A stretch of DNA of 64,000 nt from Mucilaginibacter sp. 44-25. GTDB lineage: Bacteria > Bacteroidota > Bacteroidia > Sphingobacteriales > Sphingobacteriaceae. The first letter of the stretch is position 1. The number at the start of each line of letters is the position of its first letter. Shown here in pieces: positions 48,699 to 58,600 of the stretch. The stretch is taken from NCBI GenBank assembly GCA_001898335.1, contig MKTS01000013.1, positions 434,001 through 498,000 of the forward strand, written 5' to 3'. The translations under genes and the position numbers were made by a program. The notes under the pieces are model-generated. The model did not search any database. It saw nothing but the letters and a program-made list of their open reading frames with translations, and was not told where the DNA came from.

Positions 48699-49361
48699 AT
48701 GTCATGCTGGGCTCAACAGGTACTTGATTGGTCTGAAGTATGGGCAGGCCTGATGCCCTGTGCCATATTATTATATAACAAACAACCGCCGGTTTTCAGG
48801 CCGGTTGTTTGTTATGTGTGGCTTTCTCTTTTAATCAACATCGCGATAGACCTGATATGGAAGCTTGGAGACTGGATGCCACAGCAATATCATTCAAATA
48901 ACTTTCTTTATAATCTACTTTCAATAGTCCGCTTTTTCCTCTTTAGTCTCTTCTTTATTAAATTACAGCAGCCATTTCTCGTTAGCGTAAAATGGCTCAT
49001 TATCATTTGCTTTACACTTTTTTTGATCGCTGACTTTTCCTTAAGTGAAAACTTTTTCAACTTTAGTCATTTCAGCAGCAGGTTACTATCAGTTGAGGCA
49101 TTTTGCCTGCTCTTTTTTGTAATGCAATATTATATATACGAATTAAAGAGAGATGAAGCCATTAACATTTTTACCAACCAATTTTGGGTGGTTACCGGTT
49201 TAGGCGTTTATGTTTCAATCAATTTTTTTGTTTTCCTGCTCTACAACAGGCTTTCGATACAAATGCAACGGTTTGCCGCCAGCTTATGGAATTTACATAA
49301 TCTGTCGTTCATACTTTTTAATATGTTTTTAGTGAGAGGTTTTTATGGAAACAAACGATAG
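48699..49361 (+). CDS. Polytopic membrane protein beside the histidine kinase
   Basis: A 220-aa protein with about six or seven hydrophobic segments, for example VVCYVWLSLLINIAIDLIWK, WLIIICFTLFLIADF and FWVVTGLGVYVSINFFVFLL. It overlaps the kinase gene by 17 bp. Proteins of this length and topology precede HisKA_3 kinases in Sphingobacteriaceae; I infer a membrane partner or sensor for the kinase, which itself has only one membrane helix. An immunity role in a peptide system cannot be excluded. Confidence 0.65.
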   Translation: MSCWAQQVLDWSEVWAGLMPCAILLYNKQPPVFRPVVCYVWLSLLINIAIDLIWKLGDWMPQQYHSNNFLYNLLSIVRFFLFSLFFIKLQQPFLVSVKWLIIICFTLFLIADFSLSENFFNFSHFSSRLLSVEAFCLLFFVMQYYIYELKRDEAINIFTNQFWVVTGLGVYVSINFFVFLLYNRLSIQMQRFAASLWNLHNLSFILFNMFLVRGFYGNKR

Positions 49362-50142
49362 CCTTACTGTAATTTTAATAAGCGGCGTAGCGGCAATGCT
49401 ACTGCTGTTTATCAGCCTGCTTTTGATATTTATTTTTACACAACGAAAAAAGTTACAATTTCAGCGGGCCATGCAGGATCTTCAGCAAAACCAGCAATCG
49501 CAACTGCTTGAAGCTGCTGTGCAAAGTGAAGAAACAGAAAGGCTGCGGATAGCCGAAATACTCCATGATGATATTGGCGTAGTATTATCTGCCGCCAAAC
49601 TTTATTTTTCTTCTGTTGATACACATGCCTGGCCCCAGGAAGAGCAAAAAGCGCATAAGAAGGGTAATCATTTACTTGATGAGGCCGTGCAAAAAATAAG
49701 GGGCGTATCACATAACCTGCATTCGGCTATATTGCAGGGTTTTGGCCTAAACGCGGCTATTGAGCATTTTATGCAGCAAATTACGGGTTTACAAGAGTTA
49801 ACGTTACACCTAAAACTCGATCCTGAATATGTAACCAGCAACAGCCAGCAGGACATTCTGCTTTACCGTATTTTGCAGGAATTGGTGCAAAACATTATTA
49901 AACACGCGCAGGCAAGTGTTATTTATCTCTCCAGCCAGTTTTCGGGAAACCAGCTGGAGATGTTTCTTCAGCATGATGGCCGCGGCCTTACGCAGGAGGA
50001 GTTTGAAGAATTAAGATTTCAGAAAGAGGGTTTAGGGTTAAAGAACATACAAAACCGCATGGGCATGCTCAATGGCGTTTTGCAATTCTCTTACCTGAAA
50101 CCACTATATCATATCAGCATTCGTTTACCAAAATCTTCATAA
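49345..50142 (+). CDS. HisKA_3-type sensor histidine kinase
   Basis: A 265-aa kinase. One transmembrane helix (VILISGVAAMLLLFISLLLI, 9-28) and a Gln-rich coiled coil precede ERLRIAEILHDDIGVVLSA with the phosphoacceptor His74. The ATPase domain has ELVQNIIKHAQAS (N box) and EGLGLKNIQNRMGML (G boxes). There is no sensor domain, which fits dependence on the membrane protein encoded before it. It should phosphorylate the NarL-type regulator 4 bp downstream. Confidence 0.9.
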   Translation: METNDSLTVILISGVAAMLLLFISLLLIFIFTQRKKLQFQRAMQDLQQNQQSQLLEAAVQSEETERLRIAEILHDDIGVVLSAAKLYFSSVDTHAWPQEEQKAHKKGNHLLDEAVQKIRGVSHNLHSAILQGFGLNAAIEHFMQQITGLQELTLHLKLDPEYVTSNSQQDILLYRILQELVQNIIKHAQASVIYLSSQFSGNQLEMFLQHDGRGLTQEEFEELRFQKEGLGLKNIQNRMGMLNGVLQFSYLKPLYHISIRLPKSS

Positions 50143-50146
50143 CGCC

Positions 50147-50797
50147 ATGAACAAAATAAGGATTGGCATAGTTGACGACTATACCATTTTTAGAGATGGG
50201 TTGAGAGTAAGTCTTGCTTCTGATGGGGAACTGGAAGTTGTATTTGAAGCAGGAAACGGCCAGGAAACACTGGATTATCTTGCTAATACACCTACTGATG
50301 TTATACTGATGGATTTGAAAATGCCTGTAATGGATGGCATGGAAGCTACGAGAAAGATACGCATTGAGTATCCCGATTGTAAGATCATCGCCATTACGCT
50401 GTATGATGATGAAAAGTTCATCATTCACCTGATGGAACTGGGGGCCAGCGGCTACCTTTTAAAAAACGCGGAATCAGGAGAGATCAGGAAATCGATCCAT
50501 GCGGTTTACCAGGATGGGTATTATTTTAATGACGTAGTCAACAAAGCATTGCTTAAACGATTGGTTATTAAAGGTAAGGTTAAACCTTCTTTTAATAATG
50601 AAGCCGAGCTCACCGACCGTGAATTGCAGGTTTTGAAATTGATATGCCAGGAAAATACCGCCGCAGAAATAGGCGATAAAATTTACCTTAGCCCACGGTC
50701 TGTTGAAGGTATAAGACAGCGTTTGATAGATAAAATAGGCGTACGAAACACCGCGGGCCTGGTGATGTATGCCGTAAGAAAAGGGATCATCGATTGA
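50147..50797 (+). CDS. NarL/FixJ-type response regulator
   Basis: 216 aa. Receiver domain with Asp9/Asp10 (IVDDY), phosphoacceptor Asp56 (VILMDLKMPVMDG) and Lys near 106 (SGYLLKNAESGE). The LuxR-type HTH is LTDRELQVLKLICQENTAAE followed by IGDKIYLSPRSVEGIRQRL. Such dimers bind inverted repeats; the ACGTA-N4-TACGT sites in front of its own operon and of the SdpAB-like operon are the obvious candidates. The gene ends at a bidirectional terminator. Confidence 0.93.
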   Translation: MNKIRIGIVDDYTIFRDGLRVSLASDGELEVVFEAGNGQETLDYLANTPTDVILMDLKMPVMDGMEATRKIRIEYPDCKIIAITLYDDEKFIIHLMELGASGYLLKNAESGEIRKSIHAVYQDGYYFNDVVNKALLKRLVIKGKVKPSFNNEAELTDRELQVLKLICQENTAAEIGDKIYLSPRSVEGIRQRLIDKIGVRNTAGLVMYAVRKGIID

Positions 50798-50829
50798 TCA
50801 GGCTATTCTGTACACTCTCAGGAAATGAA

Positions 50830-50857
50830 AAAGGCGCCGCAACATGCTAACGCCTTT
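50830..50857. terminator. Bidirectional terminator between regulator and GH30 genes
   Basis: AAAGGCG (50830-50836) and CGCCTTT (50851-50857) form a stem between two convergent genes. A- and T-rich flanks are short on both sides. Confidence 0.65.
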
Positions 50858-50880
50858 AACTAATCAACTTTAAACAAGTC

Positions 50881-52341
50881 TTACCAAACGTAAGTAGCAA
50901 CAGCACCTGCAGGTATAGTAGTGCTTACTGCCTTATTATTATAACTTATATTAAACGTTTGTGAAGTAGTGGCTGTGTTAAGTACTACCATTACTTTAGA
51001 TCCATCGGTATTTTTAAAGGCTACCGTTTGCAGTGTATTTAGCAGATCAGATGCGATACGGACGGCACCCGGCCTGACAAATTTAGCAGCATGAGCAATA
51101 ATGTAATATGATACATTGCGCGTTACAGAATTACCTATGGTTACCGCCCCAAGGCAGGTTGTACAACCGCCATCTGTATGTGGTTTCAAGTTAGGATCTG
51201 AAGCAAGGTTCCATTCCAAAACATTGCGGCTCCAGTTACGCGTCGCCCCTATGATGAGGTTACTGATGTGCCAGGCCAGGTCGCCACCAAAATTCCCGCC
51301 CCCAAAGGTAGCCTGTTCGGTAAAGTATATATTTTTATCCGGATACTGGCTGTGTACCATTCCAAGCGCGTTGATATTACCGCCGTATAAATGAAATGCT
51401 GCGCCATCTACAAACCCGGCAACGGCCGCGTCGGCAAATATATCGGTTGCATATTCCGGATGATCGGCATTATGATCGTAAACAATGATCTTTGTAGCAA
51501 TGCTGGCTGCACGAAACGCGGGACCGAGGTTATTTTTTACAAATTTGCCCTGGTCTGCCGACACCATTAGCATACTTGGATTATTGTAAGCGTTCAGCGG
51601 TTCGTTTTGTGGCGTAATAGCATCAATGGTGATACCTTCGGCTTTCATGGCTTGTATATATTTAACAAAATACCTGGCGTAAACATCATAATATTCGGGC
51701 TTGAGGCTGCCGCCATAAAAGCTGTTATTATCCTTCATCCATGCGGGCGCGCTCCACGGGCACGATAGGATTTTTATGCCCGGATTAATAGCCAATATTC
51801 TTTTCAATATTGGGATCAGATCAACCTTTTCTTTATCGAGGCTAAAGTTTTTTAGTTCTACGTCGCCGCTAACATCATCATAACTAAACGGGTTGGCGCT
51901 TAAGTCTGACGCGCCGAGAGATATACGCAGGTAACTAATCCCTATATTGTTACCATCCGTTTTAAATAACTCATTCAATAAAGCGGCTTTATCCGTTTCA
52001 TTAAGCGAATTAATTAGTGTAGCGCTCCCACCGGTAAGTGCAAACCCAAACCCGTCAATTGTTTGATAAGTACGGCTGTCATCAACCGTTATGGTAGCAT
52101 TATTATTACTGGCGCCTGCAAATACCAGTGATATATTTTGCTGCTTAAACAATTGTAGCTGATCAGGCGTAGTAAGCCACATGGCCACATCAGTTTTTGG
52201 CGGCACAACCGGATCTGTTGGCGGAGAGGGCTGAACAGGTGTGTTACCCGCTTTAACGCCACCTTTGCTGCAAGCATAGGTAACAATAACCACCCCAAAC
52301 AAGCATAAAGCGGCTATGTATTTGATTATATTTTTCATCAT
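50881..52341 (-). CDS. GH30 glycoside hydrolase lipoprotein
   Basis: A 486-aa enzyme with a lipoprotein signal (VVIVTYACSKGG, Cys24), then a linker with Pro. The TIM barrel has QTIDGFGFALTGGSATLINS, ILSCPWSAPAWMKDNNSFYG, acid/base Glu247 in ITPQNEPLNAYNN and nucleophile Glu342 in IYFTEQATFGG, and a C-terminal beta domain ending SYNNKAVSTTIPAGAVATYV. Subfamily 3-like features suggest endo-beta-1,6-glucanase. Together with the GH16 it would open side branches of laminarin-type glucan at the cell surface. It is the last gene of the locus. Confidence 0.9.
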   Translation of the reverse strand: MMKNIIKYIAALCLFGVVIVTYACSKGGVKAGNTPVQPSPPTDPVVPPKTDVAMWLTTPDQLQLFKQQNISLVFAGASNNNATITVDDSRTYQTIDGFGFALTGGSATLINSLNETDKAALLNELFKTDGNNIGISYLRISLGASDLSANPFSYDDVSGDVELKNFSLDKEKVDLIPILKRILAINPGIKILSCPWSAPAWMKDNNSFYGGSLKPEYYDVYARYFVKYIQAMKAEGITIDAITPQNEPLNAYNNPSMLMVSADQGKFVKNNLGPAFRAASIATKIIVYDHNADHPEYATDIFADAAVAGFVDGAAFHLYGGNINALGMVHSQYPDKNIYFTEQATFGGGNFGGDLAWHISNLIIGATRNWSRNVLEWNLASDPNLKPHTDGGCTTCLGAVTIGNSVTRNVSYYIIAHAAKFVRPGAVRIASDLLNTLQTVAFKNTDGSKVMVVLNTATTSQTFNISYNNKAVSTTIPAGAVATYVW

Positions 52342-52345
52342 ATAC

Positions 52346-53191
52346 TCAGCTTTTCAGTTTGTAAAAACGCACATAATCAACTTGCATAGTCACCGGGAAA
52401 ATAGCATTATCTACCCCTTTTACACCCCCCCAGTTACCACCAACTGCTATGTTAAGCAAAAAATGAAATGGCTTATCATATGGCCAGCCCGCAGATCCCT
52501 TTTTATCATTAGTGTAGGTAAACACTAATTCGTCGTCGTAATAACCTTTTATGGTTTCAGGAGTCCAGTCGCAACGATAAACGTGATAATCAGTAAATGC
52601 TGTTTCTATACGCTTAGTACTGGTTTTTGCGTTGCCGGCATTAAACAACTGATTGTGCACGCTGAAATGAACATTGTTAGGATCATAGCCCACATGTTCC
52701 ATAATATCTATCTCACCGGAGTTTGGCCACGGGCCATAAGCATAATCGTTTGGTAGCATCCATATGGCGGGCCATGTTCCGGTACCTGAAGGTAATTTTG
52801 CTTTTATTTCATAACGGCCATAAAGCATATCATTATTGTTTCGCGATACCACCCTTGCTGATGAATAATCGCGGCCGCCGGAACTTTCTTTTTTAGCCGT
52901 TATAATTAATGCACCATCTTTCACCATCGCATTATCTGTAGAAGTGGTATAATTTTGCAATTCATTATTCCCCCAGCCGCTTCCGCCGGTATCATAAGTC
53001 CACTTATTCGCATCGGGGGCACCTGTATAGTCAAACTCATCGGCCCAGCTTACAGTACTTTCAAATCCGTAAGTTTTAACCGGCTGCTCAATGGGTTGAA
53101 AGGGAGGCAGCGATGGTCCGCTCTTTTTTGAGCAGGCTAAGGTAATGGCCAAAACACACCCGATTGCCGAAATCAATATGAATTTTTTCAT
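52346..53191 (-). CDS. GH16 beta-glucanase lipoprotein (laminarinase-like)
   Basis: A 281-aa enzyme. Lipoprotein signal ends at ITLACSKK (Cys20). The catalytic motif is GEIDIMEHVG with nucleophile Glu160, Asp162 and acid/base Glu165. WAPAIWMLP-like WPAIWMLPND and FHFLLNIAVGGNWGG are GH16_3 laminarinase markers. It cleaves beta-1,3-glucan, giving oligosaccharides for SusCD uptake. It lies 4 bp upstream of the GH30 gene. A strong hairpin before it separates its expression from the SusCD genes. Confidence 0.93.
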   Translation of the reverse strand: MKKFILISAIGCVLAITLACSKKSGPSLPPFQPIEQPVKTYGFESTVSWADEFDYTGAPDANKWTYDTGGSGWGNNELQNYTTSTDNAMVKDGALIITAKKESSGGRDYSSARVVSRNNNDMLYGRYEIKAKLPSGTGTWPAIWMLPNDYAYGPWPNSGEIDIMEHVGYDPNNVHFSVHNQLFNAGNAKTSTKRIETAFTDYHVYRCDWTPETIKGYYDDELVFTYTNDKKGSAGWPYDKPFHFLLNIAVGGNWGGVKGVDNAIFPVTMQVDYVRFYKLKS

Positions 53192-53200
53192 AATAAAGAA

Positions 53201-53226
53201 TTAAAAGGGGCGGTTGCACCGCCCCT
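53201..53226 (-). terminator. Hairpin between glycan-binding and GH16 genes
   Basis: On the minus strand, AGGGGCGGT-GCA-ACCGCCCCT forms a 9-bp GC-rich stem followed by TTTTAA. It should reduce transcription into GH16/GH30 relative to SusCD. Confidence 0.85.
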
Positions 53227-53238
53227 GTATCACACATT

Positions 53239-54081
53239 CTAATTAACGCCTCTAAAGGTAACCTTGTTAAAACCAATACCGGTTAGGCCAAGGTTGCCCC
53301 CTCCGCTTTTGATAAGCAAGTAAACCGTGCCGGATTTATCAAACTTTAAGGAGTTACCGCTCCCCGCGCATGATATGCTGGTTAACTTACCGTTAAAAGC
53401 CGTTTTACCACAACCGGCCCATGTATTTAGTGCAATACGAGCCCCTCCATCACTGTAGTCCTGGCCGCTTGCGGGTTGCTTTGTGCCTACATATACTTCA
53501 AACCAGGTATCGGTAGCGCCGCTACCACTTACATTCATGTCCACTTTATAAGTACGGCCGGCTACAACATCAATGGCCTGCCAAACAGCAGCATGCCCGT
53601 AATTACCACCCTTAGCCACCATTTTCCCATCCTCAATGGCAAATGTAACGCCGCTTGAAATAGTTATGTGGTTCCAAAAGGCATCGTCACCTGTGCCCAT
53701 GTTGGCTCCTTTTACCAGGTTTCCGGCAGATGGATCAGAGGTAGGTACTGTTAATTGCTGTGTACTGGTTTTAGCCACGCCCCCTTTACCAATGGCAGTT
53801 AGCGATATACTATAATTTCCGGCATCAGGGAAAAAAACCGTGTCTACCGGTTTACTTATCGCGGCGCCATCGCCGGTATCCCATTTTACAGCCAAAACAC
53901 CTTTTGTATCTGCTTTTAAAATGTAATAATTTGGTTTGCCGGGTACTGGTGTTACATTAAACGCGGCTTGAAGATCGTTTGAGGTAAGCCCGTTACCTTC
54001 AAACTTTTCGGGCTTGCAACCCGCATATATACCGGTTACTATAATGGCGCCGGCTATTACTTTAATTATACTTCTTTTCAT
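53239..54081 (-). CDS. PKD-domain surface lipoprotein, putative glucan-binding protein
   Basis: 280 aa with lipobox IYAGCKPE (Cys22). Residues about 35-115 form a PKD-like Ig domain (LAVKWDTGDGAAISKPVDTV and NYSISLTAIGKGGVAKTSTQ). Residues about 125-280 look like a carbohydrate-binding beta-sandwich (HAAVWQAIDVVAGRTYKVDM, TWFEVYVGTKQPASGQDYSD). It follows SusD in the transcript. By position it is the surface glycan-binding protein that helps SusCD capture beta-glucan. Binding specificity is inference. Confidence 0.8.
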   Translation of the reverse strand: MKRSIIKVIAGAIIVTGIYAGCKPEKFEGNGLTSNDLQAAFNVTPVPGKPNYYILKADTKGVLAVKWDTGDGAAISKPVDTVFFPDAGNYSISLTAIGKGGVAKTSTQQLTVPTSDPSAGNLVKGANMGTGDDAFWNHITISSGVTFAIEDGKMVAKGGNYGHAAVWQAIDVVAGRTYKVDMNVSGSGATDTWFEVYVGTKQPASGQDYSDGGARIALNTWAGCGKTAFNGKLTSISCAGSGNSLKFDKSGTVYLLIKSGGGNLGLTGIGFNKVTFRGVN

Positions 54082-54101
54082 TTCTCAGTTAATTAATAGA
54101 T

Positions 54102-55652
54102 TTACAGAGTTCCACCCCACTCCTTTGCCTGCTTAAGCTTCGTGTTGTTCAGATCGTTCAATGGTATAGGCAAAATCTCATTTTTATTTGCTTTAAATCC
54201 ACGCGAGCCTAACACGGCAGGCGCATCGCCCCAGCGTACCAGATCAAACCAGCGATGGCCTTCGCCAACAAGTTCAAGCCTGCGCTCACGCTTAAGGTTC
54301 TCAAATGTGGCGGCAAGGTTATGTGTAGTACCATCGTTGTAGGCACGGGTATGTACAGCCGTCATTAAGGCTGTTGCCCTGCTCAGATCACCGTTGCCGC
54401 GTATGAGCGCTTCGGCCTCCATCAGATAAGTATCGGCAAGGCGTATCTCATACATATTTTGAGGGTAGTTAAGTTCGGGTGCGCCCCCGCCGGTGGTTTT
54501 ATCAGATAACCGCCCGGCAAATTTCCCAAGGAAGTACCCGGTATTCATATAAGCGGGCGTATAATCGGCTATGCCATTGGCTTTTAAACTATCCAGGTTG
54601 GCAACTGTTGCTTTGTTACGCGGGTCAAAATGAATGGCATCAAACAAGTTTTTAGTTACAGGTAAAAAGCTGTAACCTGATATATAATCCGGAGCATTTG
54701 GTTTTAGCGCTTTATAATCGCGCGGCCCTACTATAATGTTCATTACATTACCTTCGGTACAGGCTATACAATCCCAGCTGCCGGCAGATTTGGATGAGTG
54801 GCCTACTTCTAATATAGATTCACTATTAAATTTATTAGAGGTTTTCCAAAGCGATGCAAAATCAGACAGTAGTTTGTATCCGTATTTACTGTTTTCCTGA
54901 CCGGGTGTAGCACCGTTCACTTCTTTAAACTCAGTAGCGGCCTCAGCCCATTTTTGCTCATAAAGATATACTTTACCTAAAAGGGCATGCAACGCACCTT
55001 TAGTTAGGCGGCCTCCATCAACAGTAACATCAACCTTATCCGGTATATTATTATCGGCAAGAGCTGCTTTAAGGTCATCTTCAATTTGTTTGTATACCGC
55101 TGCAGGAGCGGCTTGCTCTATGTCGTAGATCTTATCAGCCGGAATAGATTCTGTTAACAGTGGTACATATTTGAACAGGCGTACCAAATCAAAATAAAAA
55201 TAGGCGCGCAAAGCCGTAGCCTCAGATTTATACCTGCTTTTAAGGTTGGCATCCATCGGGACACCTGGCAATTTCTGTATCAATACGTTGGCCCGGAATA
55301 CACCTGAAAAGCCTGCTCTCCATAACTCGTATGAAGGGCCTACTGATGGAGACAGCGTGTAGTTGGAAAACACTTGCAGATCGTTAATATCTGTTGCGTT
55401 ACCTCCACCCGCATAATGGTCATCAGAACCGGCGTCCATGGCGTTTTCTTTAGTTACAAAGCCACCGCCCTGCCAGCCTACAACATCATATATGGCTACC
55501 AGCCCATTGAATGCTTCTGTTTGATTACGATAATAGTTTGATTCCAGATTGGTACCCTTGGGGGTAACATCCAGAAAGCTTTTTTTGCAGGCCATCAGTG
55601 TTAATGATCCTGCCAGAAAAAATGATAAATATTTAATATTCTTCTTCTTCAT
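54102..55652 (-). CDS. susD: SusD/RagB-family glycan-binding lipoprotein
   Basis: 516 aa with lipoprotein signal (GSLTLMACKKSFLDVTP, Cys22). The TPR-like scaffold has ATALRAYFYFDLVRLFKYVP and LHALLGKVYLYEQKWAEAAT. The C-terminal part carries LPQNMYEIRLADTYLMEAEA-like sequence and RRLELVGEGHRWFDLVRWGD, the standard SusD signature. It caps the SusC channel and presents glucan oligosaccharide. It follows SusC by 15 bp. Confidence 0.96.
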   Translation of the reverse strand: MKKKNIKYLSFFLAGSLTLMACKKSFLDVTPKGTNLESNYYRNQTEAFNGLVAIYDVVGWQGGGFVTKENAMDAGSDDHYAGGGNATDINDLQVFSNYTLSPSVGPSYELWRAGFSGVFRANVLIQKLPGVPMDANLKSRYKSEATALRAYFYFDLVRLFKYVPLLTESIPADKIYDIEQAAPAAVYKQIEDDLKAALADNNIPDKVDVTVDGGRLTKGALHALLGKVYLYEQKWAEAATEFKEVNGATPGQENSKYGYKLLSDFASLWKTSNKFNSESILEVGHSSKSAGSWDCIACTEGNVMNIIVGPRDYKALKPNAPDYISGYSFLPVTKNLFDAIHFDPRNKATVANLDSLKANGIADYTPAYMNTGYFLGKFAGRLSDKTTGGGAPELNYPQNMYEIRLADTYLMEAEALIRGNGDLSRATALMTAVHTRAYNDGTTHNLAATFENLKRERRLELVGEGHRWFDLVRWGDAPAVLGSRGFKANKNEILPIPLNDLNNTKLKQAKEWGGTL

Positions 55653-55667
55653 GTTCTTGGTTATAAT

Positions 55668-58600
55668 TTAGAATCCTACACTTACACCCAGCATATATGA
55701 TTTAGCCTGCATGTAAAAACCACGGTCAATACTGTAACTGCCGCCACCTATTTCAGGGTCATAGCCTGAGTACTTGGTAAACGTGAACAGGTTTTCGCCG
55801 GTGACATAAACACGTACCCTTCTCATACCAGCTTTCTTGATGAGTTGAGTTGGCAGGGTATACCCTATTTGCAAATTCTTGATACGGAAATAATCGCCCT
55901 TCTCCAGGTAATATTTAGAGTTATAGGTGGTGTTATGGTTAGGATCGCCATCAACTACACGCGGCTCGGTATTGCTGGTACCGGGACCGGTCCACCTGTT
56001 GAGCCTTTTGGTTGTAAAATTGGCATTGCCGATATCAAGGCGGTGTAAGCCCTGGAATATCATATTACCAGCCTGCCCCTGGCCAAATACTACCAGGTCA
56101 AAGTTTTTATATTGGGCATTAAATGTTAAGCCAAATATCCATGATGGTGTGGGGTTGCCTATGTAGGTACGGTCCTGGTCGTTAATAACGCCATTTCCAT
56201 CAAGATCGGCCCATTTAAAATCTCCGGGCTTTGCATTGGGCTGTATAACTGCCCCACTGGCCGAGCGATAGCTATTGATCTCGTCCTGAGTTTGAAATAC
56301 GCCCAGGTTTTGGTAACCATAAAAAGAGTTGTAAGCCTGGCCTACAGTTGTACGGGTTATACCACCCTCAATACCCTGGAAACCTGCCCCGTCCAGAAAC
56401 TTTTGACCGTTACCTAAATAAGTTACTTTATTTACGATATGCGAAACGTTACCGTTAATATCAAAATTAAAATCGCCCACACGCTTGCGGTAGCCTAATT
56501 CTAACTCCACGCCGGTGTTTTGCATATCGCCTATATTCGCGGCCGGGTTAGATATTGCCCCTACGTACAAAGGAATTGGCGGATATTGCAAAATGCCGCT
56601 TGTTTTCTTTTTAAACCACTCAAAAGTAATATTGAGATCGTTAAACAGTACGGCATCAAAACCTACGTTGGTTTGCGATGTTTCTTCCCACCTCAGGTTA
56701 GGGTTTGATGGCGCGTTGGGGCTGTAACCGCTTATGTACGTATCACCGGTACCAAAGCTATAATTACGGCCACCGCCAATGGTTGACAGGAATGCGTTAT
56801 CAGCAATGGCATCGCTACCTACCACGCCGTAACCACCGCGCAGTTTAAGAAAGCTCACTACATCATTCTTAGGCCAGAAATTTTCTTTTGTGGGTACCCA
56901 TCCTAATGAGAACGACGGGAAAGTACCATATTTAAAGTTAGAACCAAACCTTGACGAACCATCGCGGCGGATGATGCCTTCTACGATGTAACGTTCATCG
57001 TAATTATAGTTTACACGTGCGAATAATGAGCTGATGGTATGTATTTGACCTTCACTGCCGTATCCTACACGGTTTACCGCCGGGATACTGTAATTAAGAG
57101 ACGCGTCTTTAAAATTATCTACCGGCAGGTTATAATAAGTTACACCATCGGTATACCGGTTATTGTCTGAGTAGGCACCTTGACCTAACAATATAGTTGC
57201 GTTGTGCTTGTTAAAAGTACGACTATATGATGCCGTATTCTCCAGATTCCAGTTAAATAAGCGGTTACTTTCGCGGTTATAACTGTTTTGAGAAGTAATA
57301 GTAGAAGCGTTAAGGTAGGCTACAGGGCTAAACGATTCGCTGCCATAAAATGCCAGTTTTGTACCTACTGTAGAGCGTAACTTTAAACCGTGGATAGGTT
57401 CAACTTCGCCGTAAACATTTCCTACCACGTTATGCGCCCAGCCATAATTGCCCAGGCGGGTTGATATATAAGCAAGCGGATTCACAATTTCCTGCCCAAC
57501 AATGCTTGATATACCGTAAGGATAACCCAGCGCGTTGCGGCGTACCGGGTTATTAGCATATACCGGAGCAGATGCCGCCGCCTGATCGGTAACTACCGGC
57601 AACGTGATCGGATCAAGGTTAAGCGCCGAACTGATTGGCCCGCCAAACTCGCTGTTGGTATTGCCCAAGCCAATAGAACGGTTATAGGTATAACCGATGT
57701 TTTCACCGAAGTTGATCCATTTAGCAGGTTTATAAGTTTGATTAACCCTGAAGTTAGCACGCTTATACTTGGATATATCTGTAGCTACGATACCTTCCTG
57801 GTCCAGGTAACCAAAAGAGGTGTAATAGGTAGATTTATCATTGCCGCCGCTTACGCTTAATTCATAGTTCTGGCGTTTGGCACTGTTGTTAAATATAACA
57901 GATTGCCAGTCGGTACCTACACCAAGTGATGCCGGGTCTGCGTATACAATGTTACCACCACCTGCCACACTGGCTTCATTGCGTAAAGTTGCATATTGCT
58001 GAGCATTAAGCAGATCAACCCTGCGTGCAGGCTTGGATATGCCGTAATAGCCCGCGAAATTGATCTGGGGTTTGCCTTCGCGGCCTTTTTTTGTGGTTAC
58101 CAGTATAACACCAGCTGCCGCGCGGGTACCATAAATGGCTTGCGATGCGGCATCCTTTAATACTTCTATCGACTCGATATCTGATTGGTTAAGATAACCA
58201 ATACCACCGTTATCAACCACCACACCATCTACTACCCATAGCGGGTCGTTATTACCGAACGAGGTAATACCACGCACCCGCACCGTGGCACCTTCGCCGG
58301 GCTGGCCATTGTTTGCCGCAATGGTTAAACCAGAAGTACGGCCCTGTAAAATTTGCTCAACACGTGTTACAGGCAGGTCCTCAAACTCTTTGGCGGTTAC
58401 GCCAGATATAGCGCCGGTGGTTACGCTTTTCTTTTGCGTACCATAACCCACCACCACTACTTCATTAAGGCCTTTTATGTCATCAAGCAACTTTATGGTA
58501 AAATTGCGCTGTTCGCCTACTGCAATTTCCTGCGTACGGAAACTTACAAATGCCACTACCAATACCGCGTTGTTATCACTAACATTGAGTTTAAAATTAC

